Source: Morchella semilibera (lineage: Eukaryota; Ascomycota; Pezizomycetes; Pezizales; Morchellaceae). From it: DNA of 64,000 bases. How positions within the stretch are numbered: position 1 is the stretch's first letter; every line of letters starts with the position of its first letter. Of this stretch, positions 11,246 through 23,816 are shown piece by piece. The stretch covers positions 2,046,001-2,110,000 of the forward strand of contig CM018604.1 in assembly GCA_009192285.1 (NCBI GenBank). Direction: 5' to 3'. The notes below the pieces were generated by a model. The model was given only the letters and a program-made list of their open reading frames with translations. It made no database searches and was not told the origin of the DNA. The position numbers and the translations under genes are program-made.

Positions 11246-11639
11246 GAGTTTGCGCGCGATCCATAGTTACCTTCGAATCCCGCCCCAACCTTGGTGAGCG
11301 TTAAGACAGGACAAAGCAATTTGCGATAGTGTGTCAGGTTATGTGAAAAGAATGCTTAGGACGAGCGATAAGTATATGTATGATAGGAAAAAGAATGGGA
11401 AATGGGGCGATGGCCTCCCGTATTGGGGGAGAAGAGAAACGCAATCGAACGATAATATAATGATAGGATAGTAAGGAGGGTTCTAGTTAGAATCTTGTAT
11501 GACAGGCACTAGATTTGAAATACTTGTATAGAATATAAAGAGCACGACTTAGCATATCACAGGGGTTAAAGATAATATGAGACTAAAAAAGAAAAGAAAC
11601 TACATGTAGTAGAAAGTGAACCTATGACACTTATGTATG

Positions 11640-11765
11640 ACTAATCATAAAGTGTCACTCGCATTTCCCACTTGATCATGAGGAATCACTCACGTCATTT
11701 GCTAGGCGATCATGAAAAATCACTCACCTTCAAGTGGTCATGAAATATCACTCGTATTGCCCCAG
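11640..11765. repeat. Four diverged tandem units of about 35 bp
   Basis: The phrase GATCATGAAAAATCACTCA, with small changes, appears near 11648, 11675, 11708 and 11740. A related phrase (CATGAAATGTCACTCGG) is at about 57464. Non-coding. Confidence 0.45.
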
Positions 11766-13810
11766 TCACGCCCCCGTCCAAACACTGTGCGAGAAATGCA
11801 TTGATCAGTGATTCTGTGGCTGTTGCCGAGATGACTGAAGACGAGCCTTAAATGATTGAGCATTTCTCCTCTCTTTAGTTTACTGTTTCTTCTCACTCAT
11901 CTGTGGCTTTTGTTTCTAGCCAGAGAGCCTGCCCACAACGCCGCTAGAGGATGGGTGATCAGATGTTATTGAATTGTGTTTCCCCCGCTCATTACCCTGA
12001 TGCTTAGCCGGTAACTCAATATCTTGATCGCTTTCGGAAATGGGCTCTGAGTTTAGGGAACGCAGGTCGGCACTCTGCGAGTTTCCTCAAAGCGTCTAAA
12101 GCGGGCGGCCTTTGGTGCGGGTTCATTGACAGGTGCAGTGGCAGCTGGTATTCTTGGTGCGGTGCGCTTCTTCCTCCGCGGACGGTAGGACTGGGTGGCC
12201 GTTTCGACCGACTCGGCCGGAGTGAAAAAGGCAGAACCTCCACAGCACCGTGCTTGCCCTCTTTTGTTGCCGGCCTAACTCCTTGAGTCCAGCGGGGCCG
12301 TGAGTCAACATGCTATATCGAGAAGGGTTGGTTATCTCGTTATCCATGGTGACGGATGGGGCAGTAGTGGGACCCCAGGCGGCCTATGCCCGACCAATTC
12401 ATCCATTGTTAGTACCCCCAATCTGGGTGAATGGCACCGGCAATGTTGGGCACTCAAATTGCACGACGCACTCTCTTCGTCCCCGTCCTTGTCCTTTAAA
12501 TATTTATTACTAAATAAAATATTTTGTATTATTTGAAGTAATAAGTATTTACTACTCTCCATGATTTGAACTCAGAGTTCGCATAACGAGACAGACAATA
12601 TGGGCAGTTTCAGTACACCGGATAATTGTACTTACATGCTGATCGATAATAGAGGTCCGTTGAGCTGTCTTGTCTGGGCTAATATAATGGTAATGCGGTG
12701 AGTGCAAGGAAACCAAGTAATATTATACCCAAATTAAGTAGATCCGCCATAACAAGAGAAAAACCTCTAAAACGACAACCACGACTAACAAAAAATCAAT
12801 AAGACCGTTTACTCTTCATGATTATTTTTAAACTTTTATTTTGACAGATATTGTGATTAACAGCTATGTATATACAAGTATCCCTAAGACGGAGAGCACC
12901 ATACAGTTCACGAAGTCATTCCGGCCCGAACCTCTCCCCACCCCACAAGTCCCTTTTCCCCCCAGAAACTTATTTTCTTTATTAAAAGCCGGTTAAAGCA
13001 TAAGGAGAACCAAAGATGGAGACTAGGCTTGATGGCCACAATGAGTCTGGGACGCGTAGACAAATTTGAAGGTATTACGAAGTACCACATCGCATCTTTC
13101 CGCTAATTATTCAGAGTTCACAGTAGCATCTTGTCCGATATTACCAGTGTCCTCCGACTGCTTAGGAGACTGGCACCCGGAAGCCACCTCTGTATCTAGG
13201 TAACAGGACTGGGCTCCTTACGATTCCCAGAACCTCTCTTGATGGTTGCCCAGAAGGATTATATCTCGAGAAATAGCTAGTGATATACGATAAGATAGAT
13301 CGGGGACCGATGGGAGTAGGAAATTTTATGATCCCTAAGACCTCAAACCCCGTAGCAAAAGTGCATTGGGGACCAGAAAGACTATTGGTCAATGACTATC
13401 ACCGCTCACCCACCAGAATGCGATCCTGTATTGGCTGGTGTGTCTTGATGCTCACTGTGTTGACTTAACCGACAGTATTTCTTCCAAATAAAAACAATAA
13501 TGGCCACTCCAATACAAACGTATCTATCTCTCTCACCGTCTTCCACTCTCCGGCCAGTAATTATGCCCCATTTCTGAACCTTGTATCCTTGAGAGTTTAC
13601 TCTCTACTTAGCGACCCCTGTTTTGTGCCCGATGCCCCCTACCCAATTTGCCTTACCTCCACTTTCCGGCTTAAAATTGGTATAGTCTGAGATTCCCGCC
13701 GCAGTGCCATGCCCAACCATCAATTCACCGGATTGATACCATCAACCTCAGCAAGAGCTCTTTAAATCAAGACCCGATCATTAGCTTCGCCATTCTCAAG
13801 CACTCAAGAA

Positions 13811-14897
13811 TCAGGCTACGTACTGGAAAATCCAACTCTTATCCCCGGCCTTGGAAAAGCGCCTATCTCCACAGATCAGCTCGTTCCCAGGGAACCGTTC
13901 CTGCGTTTGGTTGCCTTCCTCAAGCAGGTGACTTGAATATTCATTTTCAATTGTCCAGCCCCTGCCTTCGTCAAGCTCAGGGTTCCAGTAGTCGTGTGCT
14001 TCATATCCATCCTTTCCGGAAGCCCCAACAGTCCAGGAATCATCACCCATTTTAACCACGTGCAATACTCCACCCGTAAGCCTGTTCTTGATAACCCATC
14101 CTATACGAGCAGCTGAACTGAAGAAACAGATTCGATATGCTGAATTCTGATAAAGGACCATTGAGTCCCCCATGATTCGCGATATTGAGGGGGTTGCTGA
14201 GTTGGCGGAGGTATAAGAGTAGGCGGGCTCGTGTTGTAGTGGTGACAAAGAGCGTGCCCTGTCGAGCTGTTGAGAATCCGAACCCAGCCAGGAGGAATGG
14301 CAACAACGGGCTTGAGAAGTTGCCAATGCTGAGAATAATGATCGGTGTCAGGATAAGAGGTGATTAGATGGGGTCCCTCGGTAAGAGTAGGCTCAGTGTC
14401 TAGCGCAGTTCCATCCCCAACGCTAGTTATGCTGTAGTATATACTACGTTTTGCCAATATACCGTCAGCGCATTAGATCAAAATTATAGCGAATAAGAAA
14501 TTACTATAGATCGATTCAAGAAATATTCCTCGAGACATAGGCACCTTCCATAATTATCATCTTCAATGAACCTCTCAATCTTCCACCTCTGCCCTAACCT
14601 GCCAAGATCCCCGGAAAGCACAAGCTTTCCGTAAATGCGGTCACTGCCTGATCCCCCGATGACCTCCAGGTTCCTCCCAGTGTGGATGTTGGTAATCGTA
14701 TATGCGTTACTATCCTCGTAGTAAGGAACGGGTTCGATCCACCATATCTGCTTGTTGTAAAATGTGCTTTCATCCCGGCTATGTACTACCACCTCCGACC
14801 TCCGGGCCCCCCCAGAATCAATAGTTTTTTCATGAAGCACGAGGTGGGAAAATTTGTTGCGTAATATGTAAGCTCCTGCCCGGAGTCTTTCCGACAT
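13811..14897 (-). pseudogene. Beta-trefoil (ricin B-like) lectin-type protein, probably frameshifted
   Basis: The first exon starts at ATG 14897 and reads as a trefoil unit (GAYILRNKFSHLVLHE ... TITNIHTGRNLEV ... GQRWKIERF). An intron of about 109 bp (donor AG|GTGCCT, GCTGAC branch, acceptor CGTAG) joins it in phase to YYSITSVGDGTALDTEP, the start of a second unit ending SWGTQWSFIRIQ. The third part (RIGWVIKNRLTGGVLHVV ... GRGWTIENEY ... KSWIFQYVA, stop at 13811) lies in another frame, with no usable intron between, so one base has probably been gained or lost near 14110. N-x-x-TG motifs at the equivalent site of each repeat and paired Trp support the fold. Such fungal proteins bind glycans. 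An upstream coding-like frame (15085 to about 14905) could be an extra exon. Confidence 0.55.
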
Positions 14898-15959
14898 TGT
14901 TGATATATCACGGTGGTGTGGTAGAAGTAAATCTTCGTTACTCGTTCAGGCGGCTGAATTTTGTCAAATCCGGAACCTGGACCGTGCACCAGCCAAGAAT
15001 ATCTCAGCCAATGTCTCAGGCTGACCCCAGTAGGGTCCTTCCCACCCAACAAAGATACGGTGGTGTCGGCAAGGTTTTGCTCCATGCAATTAATTAAAAG
15101 TCAAGGTTTTTCTCACGGCAGTACAAATGGTAAGTGAAGTTATTGCGCGGGGTTAATTTGGGGGGAAACTATATCGCCCTATGCCGGCCCCGTAACTACC
15201 ATGATGCTGAAGCACCCTTAGTAGGGGGCAGTAAAGTTGGCAAAGGTTCTATATCAGTAACCAACGTGCTATCAGTGCTACACATCTGACTGTTCTGCTG
15301 TCAATCATCCAGTTCTTTCCGCATGTGAGTGTTGAGTAAGGCGGAATCTCATATGCGAGCAAGGCCGAGATGTATGTCCGGGTCTGAGCTGAAATTAGTG
15401 GGAAAGAAAAAGGAGATGCAGTAGTCGGACTGCCCACCTACTGTATTCGGGCCGCGGGCATCGGGGCTCCAATACCGGCTAATATCTTCAGCTTAATTAA
15501 GCAGCTATATATATAGGGAGTTCTACCACCGGGCGGGTGTTTTGTGACCTTTTTCCCGCCCTCAATCTCACGAACTTAGTGGTGTTGATAGATTGGGCCC
15601 TACTGGCTAGCTAGTCAATCAATCAGGTACTCGGTATTGTAGTATTAGAACTAGAAAATACTCGCATTTTCTAATTCTTCTTAAGGTACCTATATGCAGC
15701 CAAGTGTATCTTCTCTAGCCAAATAAATGAAAGCTTCCTCGCGGATCCACTAAACCTGAGGCGCTGGTTGTCATGTAAGTAGATGTTGGCGAGTAGGATA
15801 TCTACATAGCCAATGATCATATCTCGATCTCCCTTCCCAGGCTAATGAGTAGTAGTGATGGATTAAGTACCCATGCGATGCGTGCACCCAACCAAACCTG
15901 ATTCAACCACGAGTTAACTAACTACGCATTGTAATTATTATCGCCCTTTACATTAAGGC
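14898..15959. other. Region upstream of the lectin-like gene
   Basis: Apart from a minus-strand frame starting at ATG 15085 (SLLGGKDPTGVSLRHWLRYS), which may be a 5' exon of the lectin-like gene, nothing coding is supported. Confidence 0.35.
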
Positions 15960-17090
15960 GTTTGGACATGATACTAGGAAGTTTTCCAATTTCCTTATTG
16001 ATGTCTTCAATAGTAATAACTTCCTATGCCTCCTGTAAGCAACTTTTGTGTCCCCTATTGTAGTAATCCTTTACGCATCCTGGCGTCTTCCAATTCTTTG
16101 TTAAATTCCAGATCCGCTCAATAGGGTTAAAATCAGGCGAATACGAAGGCCAATCTACTTTAGGAACTCTCAATTTTTCACGCTCACCAGTAGTATACCT
16201 ATAACTGCGAGGTGAAGAGTTGCCTTCCACCAAAACAAAGTTGACATTTTCCTTCACTCTTTTCAAACATTCTGGCCATAAAATCGGTCTTCCTATGTGT
16301 TTAACATGCTCGCCTGAGAGGGGTGTTTATTGCGGCAACCACACCGAAATCAAGATACCAATAGACTTTATTTTTTACGAGTATCTCCATGCATCAACTC
16401 CACGGTTTTTTTCCCTGTTCAATGTATCCACTTTAACCCCTTTATCCATCCGGACTGTCTGACTTTAACTGCCCCGCCGCGGGACTGGTCAATAAACGTC
16501 AAAATATATTTGGAATTGTTTGATTATACCTTAGCTTCTGCGCGTAGCCGTCTTGCTGTTGCAAGCTCCTCAACTTTCAGTATAGCGAATTCCGGTGAAG
16601 CCTTTCATTCCGCTCTTTTGATCGCAGCAGCTACTTCCGTTTCCGAGTTCAATAAAGCAAGTTCAGCTTTAACTATCTTCTTTTCCTTGACTGGCTAGAC
16701 CTATAATGGTCCTTTCCATCCCCACATGATCATTCCCCAACACAATACTGACGGCTCTTGTTTTACTCAATGCTTTCTCATGTCTTATGCCGAGCACTGT
16801 CTGTTTAGACAGATGGCTGAATCCCGTTGCACTTTTCAGTTGCTGTAAATTCATATGCCGTGTTTCCCAATTTTTTTCAATAACACTTATATATATTATC
16901 AAGTGATTCTTATCTGCATCAGTCATCGCATGGGGTCTTCCAATGCGAGGCCGGTGATGGATCAATATTCTCTGGTAAAGGCAATATAGCCAAAGGTACA
17001 TACCTCTTCATCTGTTGCAAAATTGCGCCGAGTATGTTTTACTATGACAGGTTTGGGCCTTGACATTAAACACGCTGGAGATCTTAGTGT
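15960..17090 (-). mobile_element. Tc1/mariner-type transposon relic
   Basis: Minus-strand fragments in transposase order: an HTH part at 17001-16669 (GRPHAMTDADKNHLI ... LQQLKSATGFSHLSKQTV), a middle part with stops near 16500-16330 (FIDQSRGGAVKVRQ), and the C-terminal catalytic part at 16266-16024 with VDWPSYSPDFNPIERIW. The NPIE Glu of the DDE triad is present. The place of the second Asp (usually DNAPxH) reads EGNSSPRS, so a catalytic residue is lost. Frames are broken at several points and no terminal inverted repeats are obvious, so the limits are approximate. Dead copy. Confidence 0.75.
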
Positions 17091-20000
17091 ATGGAACACG
17101 TTGTGTTGTCCCATAAACTGTCTGGTGTCGCATGCATGGTAACCATCCCCGCACGAACTCTAGGGCTCAACTATCGCTCTAAACACCCGATCATAGGTAT
17201 TAAATCTATACCATGCGCGCGGCATCACTTAGGGATCCTACTTGGCACAGGCATTTTGAACGGACAGAAAGTGGTATTGGTTGTGGTTCTGAGCTGGGTT
17301 GGCTGGATCCGCGCATGTGGGGGTAGCAGTATGCCTCAAGTCATTATGTATAGGTGTTGTCGATGTGTACCTCTAACTAGAAGTGCCCACCTCGCGGCGC
17401 GCGAGTTGCTTGCTGGATGGATATCAAGTCCTCCCTCCCACTCCAACCATTGTGGGACCTTTTGGTCCCTGAGGTTTTTGCTACGCAGGGTTAGGGTTCC
17501 ACGCTCTCGACCAGTCAGAGTGAAAAACTCCGGAAAATTGTATTCCAGTCAGGGTCCCGTGAGATACTGGAGACCGTGGAAACTGGTGTTTATAACTGCA
17601 TGATATTCCGGATGACATAAGCCAAAAATGCGGGTGCGTCTTTTGTCTACAAGTGCGCCAGGGGACTTGTTTCTCACTACTAGCCCTCTTCCTATCTATG
17701 TGCTTAATAACCCTAACCCTGCCACAGTATCTTACTCCCTCTCTTCCTTTTTTGTTTGTTTACATCATTAATTGTATAATATCACACTGCCCCGGGACTA
17801 CCCTCTCCGCCGCCATCTTCAACAAAGGAAAGCAAACAAATGAAAATTGTTAGGTACACCACGATACACTCATTTTAAATATTCTGTCTGTCTCATCCCC
17901 TTGCTTCCTTATCCTTTACCTCTTTTCCAGGTCTCCCCACCCCAAATTAAGTTCTCGTTCTTCCGCCACCTCCTCTGCATCCTTTTCTCCTTTCTCCCGC
18001 CAATGCTCCCTCCACTGCTTCCAAATATCAATGGCCTCCTTGATCCCCCTCTCAGTCCATAGGAGTTGCTTGATCGTCGATCTTATCCTCCGTCCCTCCT
18101 CCTCTGCTCTTCTGCGTTCGTAAGCACTCGGTGAGGGTGTGCTCTCTTACTCCCTCTCAGCCGGACCTAAGTTTATAACCGGTTTATAACCGTGTTTCTT
18201 GCTCCCAGTACGTATCTTACCCTTGAATATTTGATGAGACCCTAATTTCAGTAGTACTTTCCCTTGCCCCCACGGTACCCATGATCATCATCAATATACA
18301 TCATCCCCCTGTTGGCCGAAACTAGAAGTGTTTCATTCGTATTGTCGAAGAAGAAGAGATAGTTCACAATAAGCGGCCAAAAACGTCTGGTTCTAGCTGT
18401 GGTATCACATAAAGCCATACTTACATATTTATGTGTTGATACTTACATATATATATAAGATTGAGCTTGTATCTTTCTACTATGTCCCATTTGCAAAATC
18501 GCTTTCGAGACATTTACCGAACCATGCCGGGCACGTATTCGTTCTGGTAGAATCATATTCTTACTCATTGAATACTAGCTAATGCTGTATTATGTAGGCT
18601 ATTCTGAACCTACAAATTAATTATTCTACTGGGGCATCCTGTAAACAAATTAAATTGCCTTGCCCAGGATATATAATAAACGATGAAATTTCTCTCAATA
18701 TGAATCACCCAATCAATCAATCAACCCATCACTTCTTTTTTTCACCCAGACCCCAACTCTGCTTCCTCGTGACTCTTTTAGTTTGTATACACAGCCAACC
18801 ACCCAGCTAGCCCAAAATTGTTTAATTGACAACCTTTTATCGGTTCACCTGGCACGGATATACGTCTTTAAGACACAAGCGAAGCTAAGGGAAAAGATGA
18901 CTTGCTCAGGTTACTTAATGAGGCCAGGCCGATAATTCAAACCCTCCGCGGGTTCGAGACCGCTTTCAACAACCCCTAGCCCAATATATAGATGGCGCAG
19001 TTCCACCGCATTTACTATTTGATCAATCACTCGGGATTTTCAGTTAATCGCCTGTTTTATCTTAATCCCATTCCTTTTATAACAGCTCAATTAATATTTC
19101 TACTTTCGATCTAATTATCATATGTCCGAGACCCCCAGATAAGTATCAAAATATCCCTACACGGGTGATCTATATGGGTATATTCACTAAATGCTACGGT
19201 GTGCCATGTGGGAAGTAGAATATATGCGGAAATCTTTGGCTTTCTTAACTCAAATTTGGTATGAGGCAGATAGACTACCTCTCACTTGATCTAAATGATT
19301 GCATTTCCAAGGCTAGCACAGTAAGCCCAACACAACCCGCTGTAATGTGTGTTGCTTCCGAGCACAGTCAAACATTGTACCAGCTAACACTTTATATAGC
19401 GGTATACATACATATATAACTATCTTAATGCCTATATAAGACACCTCCTTTGTATACCCAATGTTAAATAAGTAACGAAGTCTATTATACATTTCTTGAC
19501 TATATATACTTCCTCCACTACTCGCGTGCTAATTAAGAATATTGTGAGCCCGTTGCTACCAAGAATTCTCAGGACATATATATAAAATATGTGAATATAT
19601 CTCAAAGCAACTCACAGGGGAGGGCGGCTACCATTACCTACGGGTTGCATGCACGTATAAGATATACATAAATAAACTGATAAACGGCTCAACTGTAGGG
19701 TTGCATACAAGTAATGAATTAAGCAAGAAAGAAAAAAAAAAAAAAAACTCACACCTACCGACTCGAGTGATAATCTATGATTCCGCTTCCCCATGAGTAC
19801 CCACAGCCCAAGTCAATTCCTGTTCACCCCACCACTAAAGAACAATTTTTCTCTACCTTTAGAACATCTGCTATGAGACACCACAGGACTAACCGCCCTT
19901 CCCCCAACAAAGACCTTTCCAACCGGAGAAGTATATTAGAGATAAGAGAAAGTGGCAAGTATAGACACCTCTATTAATTGGATGCTCCTTTCGAGGCTCG

Positions 20001-20256
20001 AAAGCTTAAGGTTAGTAGGCAGTACCAACAGTAGTGGTGGAATAGGAAACGATATATATATATGTCAGGATCACACCGTGACTCTACTTAAATTATAGAT
20101 AGAGGTACCCGCGTGTCTTCTACGCCAAAGACAGGATAGTCACATATTCATGCATCGGAAGACTGCCTCCAGTAGTATTTGTAAGATTGTGACCAATCTA
20201 ATCCCAGTAGCAGTGGTTAGAAGGCGCTCTTTCGGGGGGTACCGGTCTTGCTGTTC
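17091..20256. other. Intergenic, AT-rich, no gene recognised
   Basis: A 170-codon plus-strand frame at 17091-17603 has no domain, splice signals or coding-like composition. A pyrimidine-rich tract occupies about 17640-18130. At 17745-17778 is TTTTTTGTTTGTTTACATCATTAATTGTAT, a third copy (reverse orientation) of the core seen in the 29-bp insertions, here without a clear target duplication. A poly(A) tract lies at 19732-19747. Confidence 0.4.
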
Positions 20257-20575
20257 TATGGAGCGGTAAATGTGCCAAAAGTAATTTTATCAACGGTGGT
20301 ATAAGCACCGAATTTCAGTCCTCGTGCCAATACAAATGCTGAATTTCAGTCTTTATGCTGCATTATACTACATTAATCATGAGTGCCAATTATTATGAAG
20401 TTTTCCCGCCGGTGGTAAAATACCTGTCACTAGTGGTAAAATGCTTGCCACTGGTGGTGAAATTCCCCACCGGTGGACATTATATAGCCCCTTTTGGCCA
20501 AAGGATCTGTTCTTTATCCATTTTAAGGTATAAATATTTACCATCGTTGGTCAAATTACATACCACACTATACTA
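20257..20575 (+). repeat. Second copy of the ACCACCGGTGGT repeat family, single arm
   Basis: TATGGAGCGGTAAATGTGCC starts a 320-bp stretch that parallels the left arm of the 4015-4730 element block by block: GAATTTCAGTCCT, AATGCTGAATTTCAGTCTTTATGCTGCATTAT, the CCGGTGGTAAAATA series, then TTCCCCACCGGTGGACA and ATATAGCCCCTTTTGGCCAAA. It lacks the inverted partner arm. Confidence 0.7.
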
Positions 20576-21228
20576 TTCGTAGGTAAGGATCATGATCAAT
20601 GCCAAGTTCAAAAACTTCCGTAAGTTCCTTAAGCTTGTGGTACTCTGCGTGATCAATTAAACTTCTACCCGAATGGGGATATATTTTGGCTTTTTTCCGA
20701 GGCGTTAGAAGGTTGCGGTCACATTCCTTATAGTTATATTACCTGGGAGTCTAGTAATAGTGTCTAGGGGCCTTGTGCAGCATACATGTCATATATAGCC
20801 AGGCTTGAAGACGTGGTAACAGTCAAGCCAGAGAGCACGGTATACTCGAATCTATGTAGCTAGGGAATGCCAAATCCCATATAGTCAACTAATTGGGTTC
20901 CGTACTGCCTACTCCTGCCTCCAAAAATAACTAACAAAATTAACAATTATGAAACCTATATATGGGTCGAGTGATTGGTTATGACCGGGTGGTGCGGCGC
21001 GGATCTGGACTCTTCATCAAATATTTACATTGATTCCTCCGGCCATGATAGCTTGTCTATCTAACTCGGGCTTCCCAGGGTCTTCTGGTAGGGTCTATTT
21101 ATCAACCTTGAGTCTCTACGCCGCGGGCCTCCTGGAAAAAGCGAAAGATAAAGCAAATACAAATAATGAAAAAGAGAATCGATGATTATACAATACATCG
21201 GTATATATGACGCAAATTGTTACTTCTA
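20576..21228. other. Intergenic, nothing recognised
   Basis: No frame longer than about 60 codons with coding character, and no repeat shared with the rest of the window. Confidence 0.4.
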
Positions 21229-22431
21229 CTATTTTTTCGCCGGAGTTTTGATGGTTCCTGTCTGGTTATATATTGGACTTGCCTCACGGCGCTTTGGCCG
21301 AACTCCATCATACTCAGGAAATACCAGCGATCCCTTCCTATTATGGAGCATTCGAGATTTCTTCAAAAATGGCAGTCCCACCAATGCGTTGTGGGAGAAA
21401 TGAGTCATCACAACAAACTCCACTTCCTCAAAAGTCTTATCCTGGCTGTCAAATTTCCAGGTGAAGTTCATATAGGGCATAGAACTTGACACCGTGCCAT
21501 CAACATTGAGTATCTTTTGCTGGCGCTCAGGGACTGAAATAACCTCGATACCGTGCTCCTCAAGCCACGATTTCTTGACCACGTTTAGGGTTCCTCCCGT
21601 ATCGATTATGGGCTTCACCCGTACCCCGTTCAGCTCCCCAGGGAAAAACAGAAAATCGTCATCCTCGCCGTCCTCGCCGTCCTCGTCGTCCTTCTTCTCT
21701 GGCTGCTCGGATGGGGGAGAGGGATCTGGTACCGCGGGAGGCGGAGCACCGGACCCAAACAACTCAGGCTTGTGACATTGTCAGGTGTTTGTCAAGAGCT
21801 TTTATAGAGACCAGACCACCTACCCGCAAAGCCATATTCCTGTTCCTTAGTTCCGCAGCGGCAGCTAATCCCAATTTTCTCGCGCCCTGGCAAGACGCCA
21901 CACGTTCCAGGACACGTTTGTCATATGCGGCCGCTGAGCCTAAAAGATATTCACGGGTACAGTCCAGAAGCTTGTCATTATGGTCTCCAATTAGATCGTG
22001 TAGTCCCTGGAGAGTATCATTCTGATCAGGTTCGGTGATTTTTTGTAGAAACTCTATTAACTTGTCCCAGAATTCGCACGCTTCCTCAAGAAGGGTCTCT
22101 TGGCCGATCTCGGTGAATTGCCTGTAGACCGAAGTATACAACCCAAGGTCCTGGTCGTATATGAGGAATCTAATGAGTTCGCTTAAGGAATTTTTGCTTT
22201 GGACGAATTGCTTTGGGTGAGATAAACCGTGTCAGTTAATGGCTTCATACTACGTCGGCAGTCTTCTATACGGACCTCATCTCCCGTCTCCTCCAACACC
22301 CCCGAAATTCGGCCAACAAGAGCCGAGAGCTGTTCAAAGCCTTTCTCTGGAAGCTTGAACTCTACATGTGAAGGATCAAGTCCACTCGTAAGAGACAGAA
22401 GCGAATCGTTGATGACATTTAGGTCGCTCAT
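21229..22431 (-). CDS. Retropepsin-like aspartic protease domain protein
   Basis: The likely start is ATG at 22431 (MSDLNVINDSLLSLTSGL). A helical N-terminal region (to SMKPLTDT near 22215) is followed by a second helical block (LSELIRFLIYDQDLGLY ... AAAELRNRNMALR). A 55-bp intron around 21820-21770 (GTAGGT donor, CTGAC branch, CACAAG acceptor) then joins PELFGSGAPPP in phase. An acidic linker (DDEDGEDGEDDD) precedes the protease fold: GVRVKPIIDTGGTLNVVKKS with the catalytic DTG, and the later ALVGLPFL strand that closes retropepsin folds. The joint between the first two blocks (22215-22130) is not certain; a 77-bp intron or a frameshift would both fit. There is no reverse transcriptase or integrase beside it and the gene has introns, so it looks like a host gene rather than a retroelement. 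Function unknown. Confidence 0.6.
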
Positions 22432-23816
22432 TTTGGCCGGGGCTCCCAAAAGAGGATCGATGTGGTGTTCTAGTATTGCAATTGTATGATAGCCCAAAGG
22501 CCCCTTGACATAATATACCTTCAAAACAGGATCTGGGACCCAAGTATCATCTTATGTTATGCTGGATTTTCTCGCGATCGATGCAAATATAGTTAGATAG
22601 CTGGTAACGTAACACCAACAAATCCTCCCCATATTTCCTTTTTCAGACCGGGTCAATAAGTGGGGCATATAGTAGCGCTCGCAGAGCCGACGAATGGCTG
22701 ACATGCCTCGTAACGAAAGCGGGGAAATGAGAAACAATGAAGTTATCTAGTGCTTTGCTTTTAAATCCATGCGGACCCAGCGCATAACACGCTGAGGCAC
22801 AAAAGATGAAGACCTCAACCAACTACGGGATCAATGGAAAGAGGGAAGACCAAGTAGACGAGATGGGCAGTCGGGCCACAATTGTTGGGCGTTTGTCCTT
22901 TACAGAAACTCGCGAAGCCCCATTGGCCACGGCGCGATTTTCAGGATTGCACCTACAACCTCGCAAAATCTTTTCATAATATACAAGGCTTCATACCACT
23001 CAAAATATGATGGTATACTAGGAACATGGCCATGCATGGTGTTGATGATATATATCTGACCAAGACCTTGACCTACAACATACATCCACCTCAACAGGTA
23101 TCTCATCCCTAGACTTCCGATATATTGGATACGTATATATGTACCTACACACAGGGAAAGTTGTTAGTCAATGACTAGAGAGCATATTGGTTCTACGCTC
23201 TGCGCGTTTGTAGACTGGACCGACATTGCATGCATAGTACCATATAAAATTGCATTTTTTGTATGCTACGCAATAGTGGTCCAGTTGAAAACGTCAGGAA
23301 GGATACTAGCAAGGATGAATAGACACGTCACTCCCTCAAACACAAGTAAACCTTCAGCTGAACAATGGAAATATGGGGGGTTGTAGGTACTTGGGAAGGT
23401 AAGAAGAACCCGGAAATCACTTTAAAGGTAACAGCCTCTGATACGCGACTAGGAAAAGAGTACACCAAATTGGGTCCTGCTTTGTAGCTTGCATTTACAG
23501 GTTCTTATTTCCTGCCCCGAGTACCTATACCACGTTTCGTAGTGAAATTCGAAGGCTTCCAGACACTCATAGCAAATATACATAGGTTGAGCCTTGCTTT
23601 AGAATAACCTCATGTAGGCCCATTTTAGAAATATTATCCTCGCAAGAGTATTCCAACGCCAAGAGTTAACTCAGTTTGGTGGGCTCGTACAGCATTAGAT
23701 TTCATCGTTTTATATTTGACCTCACTGCTCATCCAGATCACTTCCTCCGCACTATAGTAACTACCTAGCCTCCTCCCATTACATCTGCAGCTTTCGAACT
23801 TCTATTGATCGTAACC
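22432..23816. other. Intergenic between retropepsin-like and fucose-lectin-like genes
   Basis: No gene is supported. The two neighbours are divergent (minus to the left, plus to the right), so this 1.4 kb probably holds both promoters. No clear TATA box or shared motif was seen. Confidence 0.4.

Larger units (their letters stand above)
10515..13810. other. Intergenic with low-complexity and relic sequence
   Basis: No complete gene is supported. A Pro/Ser-rich minus-strand frame at 10681-10962 and a basic, alternating-frame stretch at 12016-12347 look protein-like in composition but have no domain, start context or consistent splicing. Two repeat tracts are listed separately. Confidence 0.35.

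Noticed and set aside
12016-12347. Basic minus-strand frames that look protein-like (RPRRKKRTAPR in one frame)
   Set aside because: Three frames compete, no start, splice site or domain supports any of them.
17091-17603. 170-codon plus-strand frame
   Set aside because: No domain, odd composition, no splice or promoter context; adjoins the transposon relic.
18926-18975. tRNA-like T arm (GCGGGTTCGAGACCGC) on the plus strand
   Set aside because: No matching acceptor stem, D arm or terminator could be found, so a chance B-box match is more likely.
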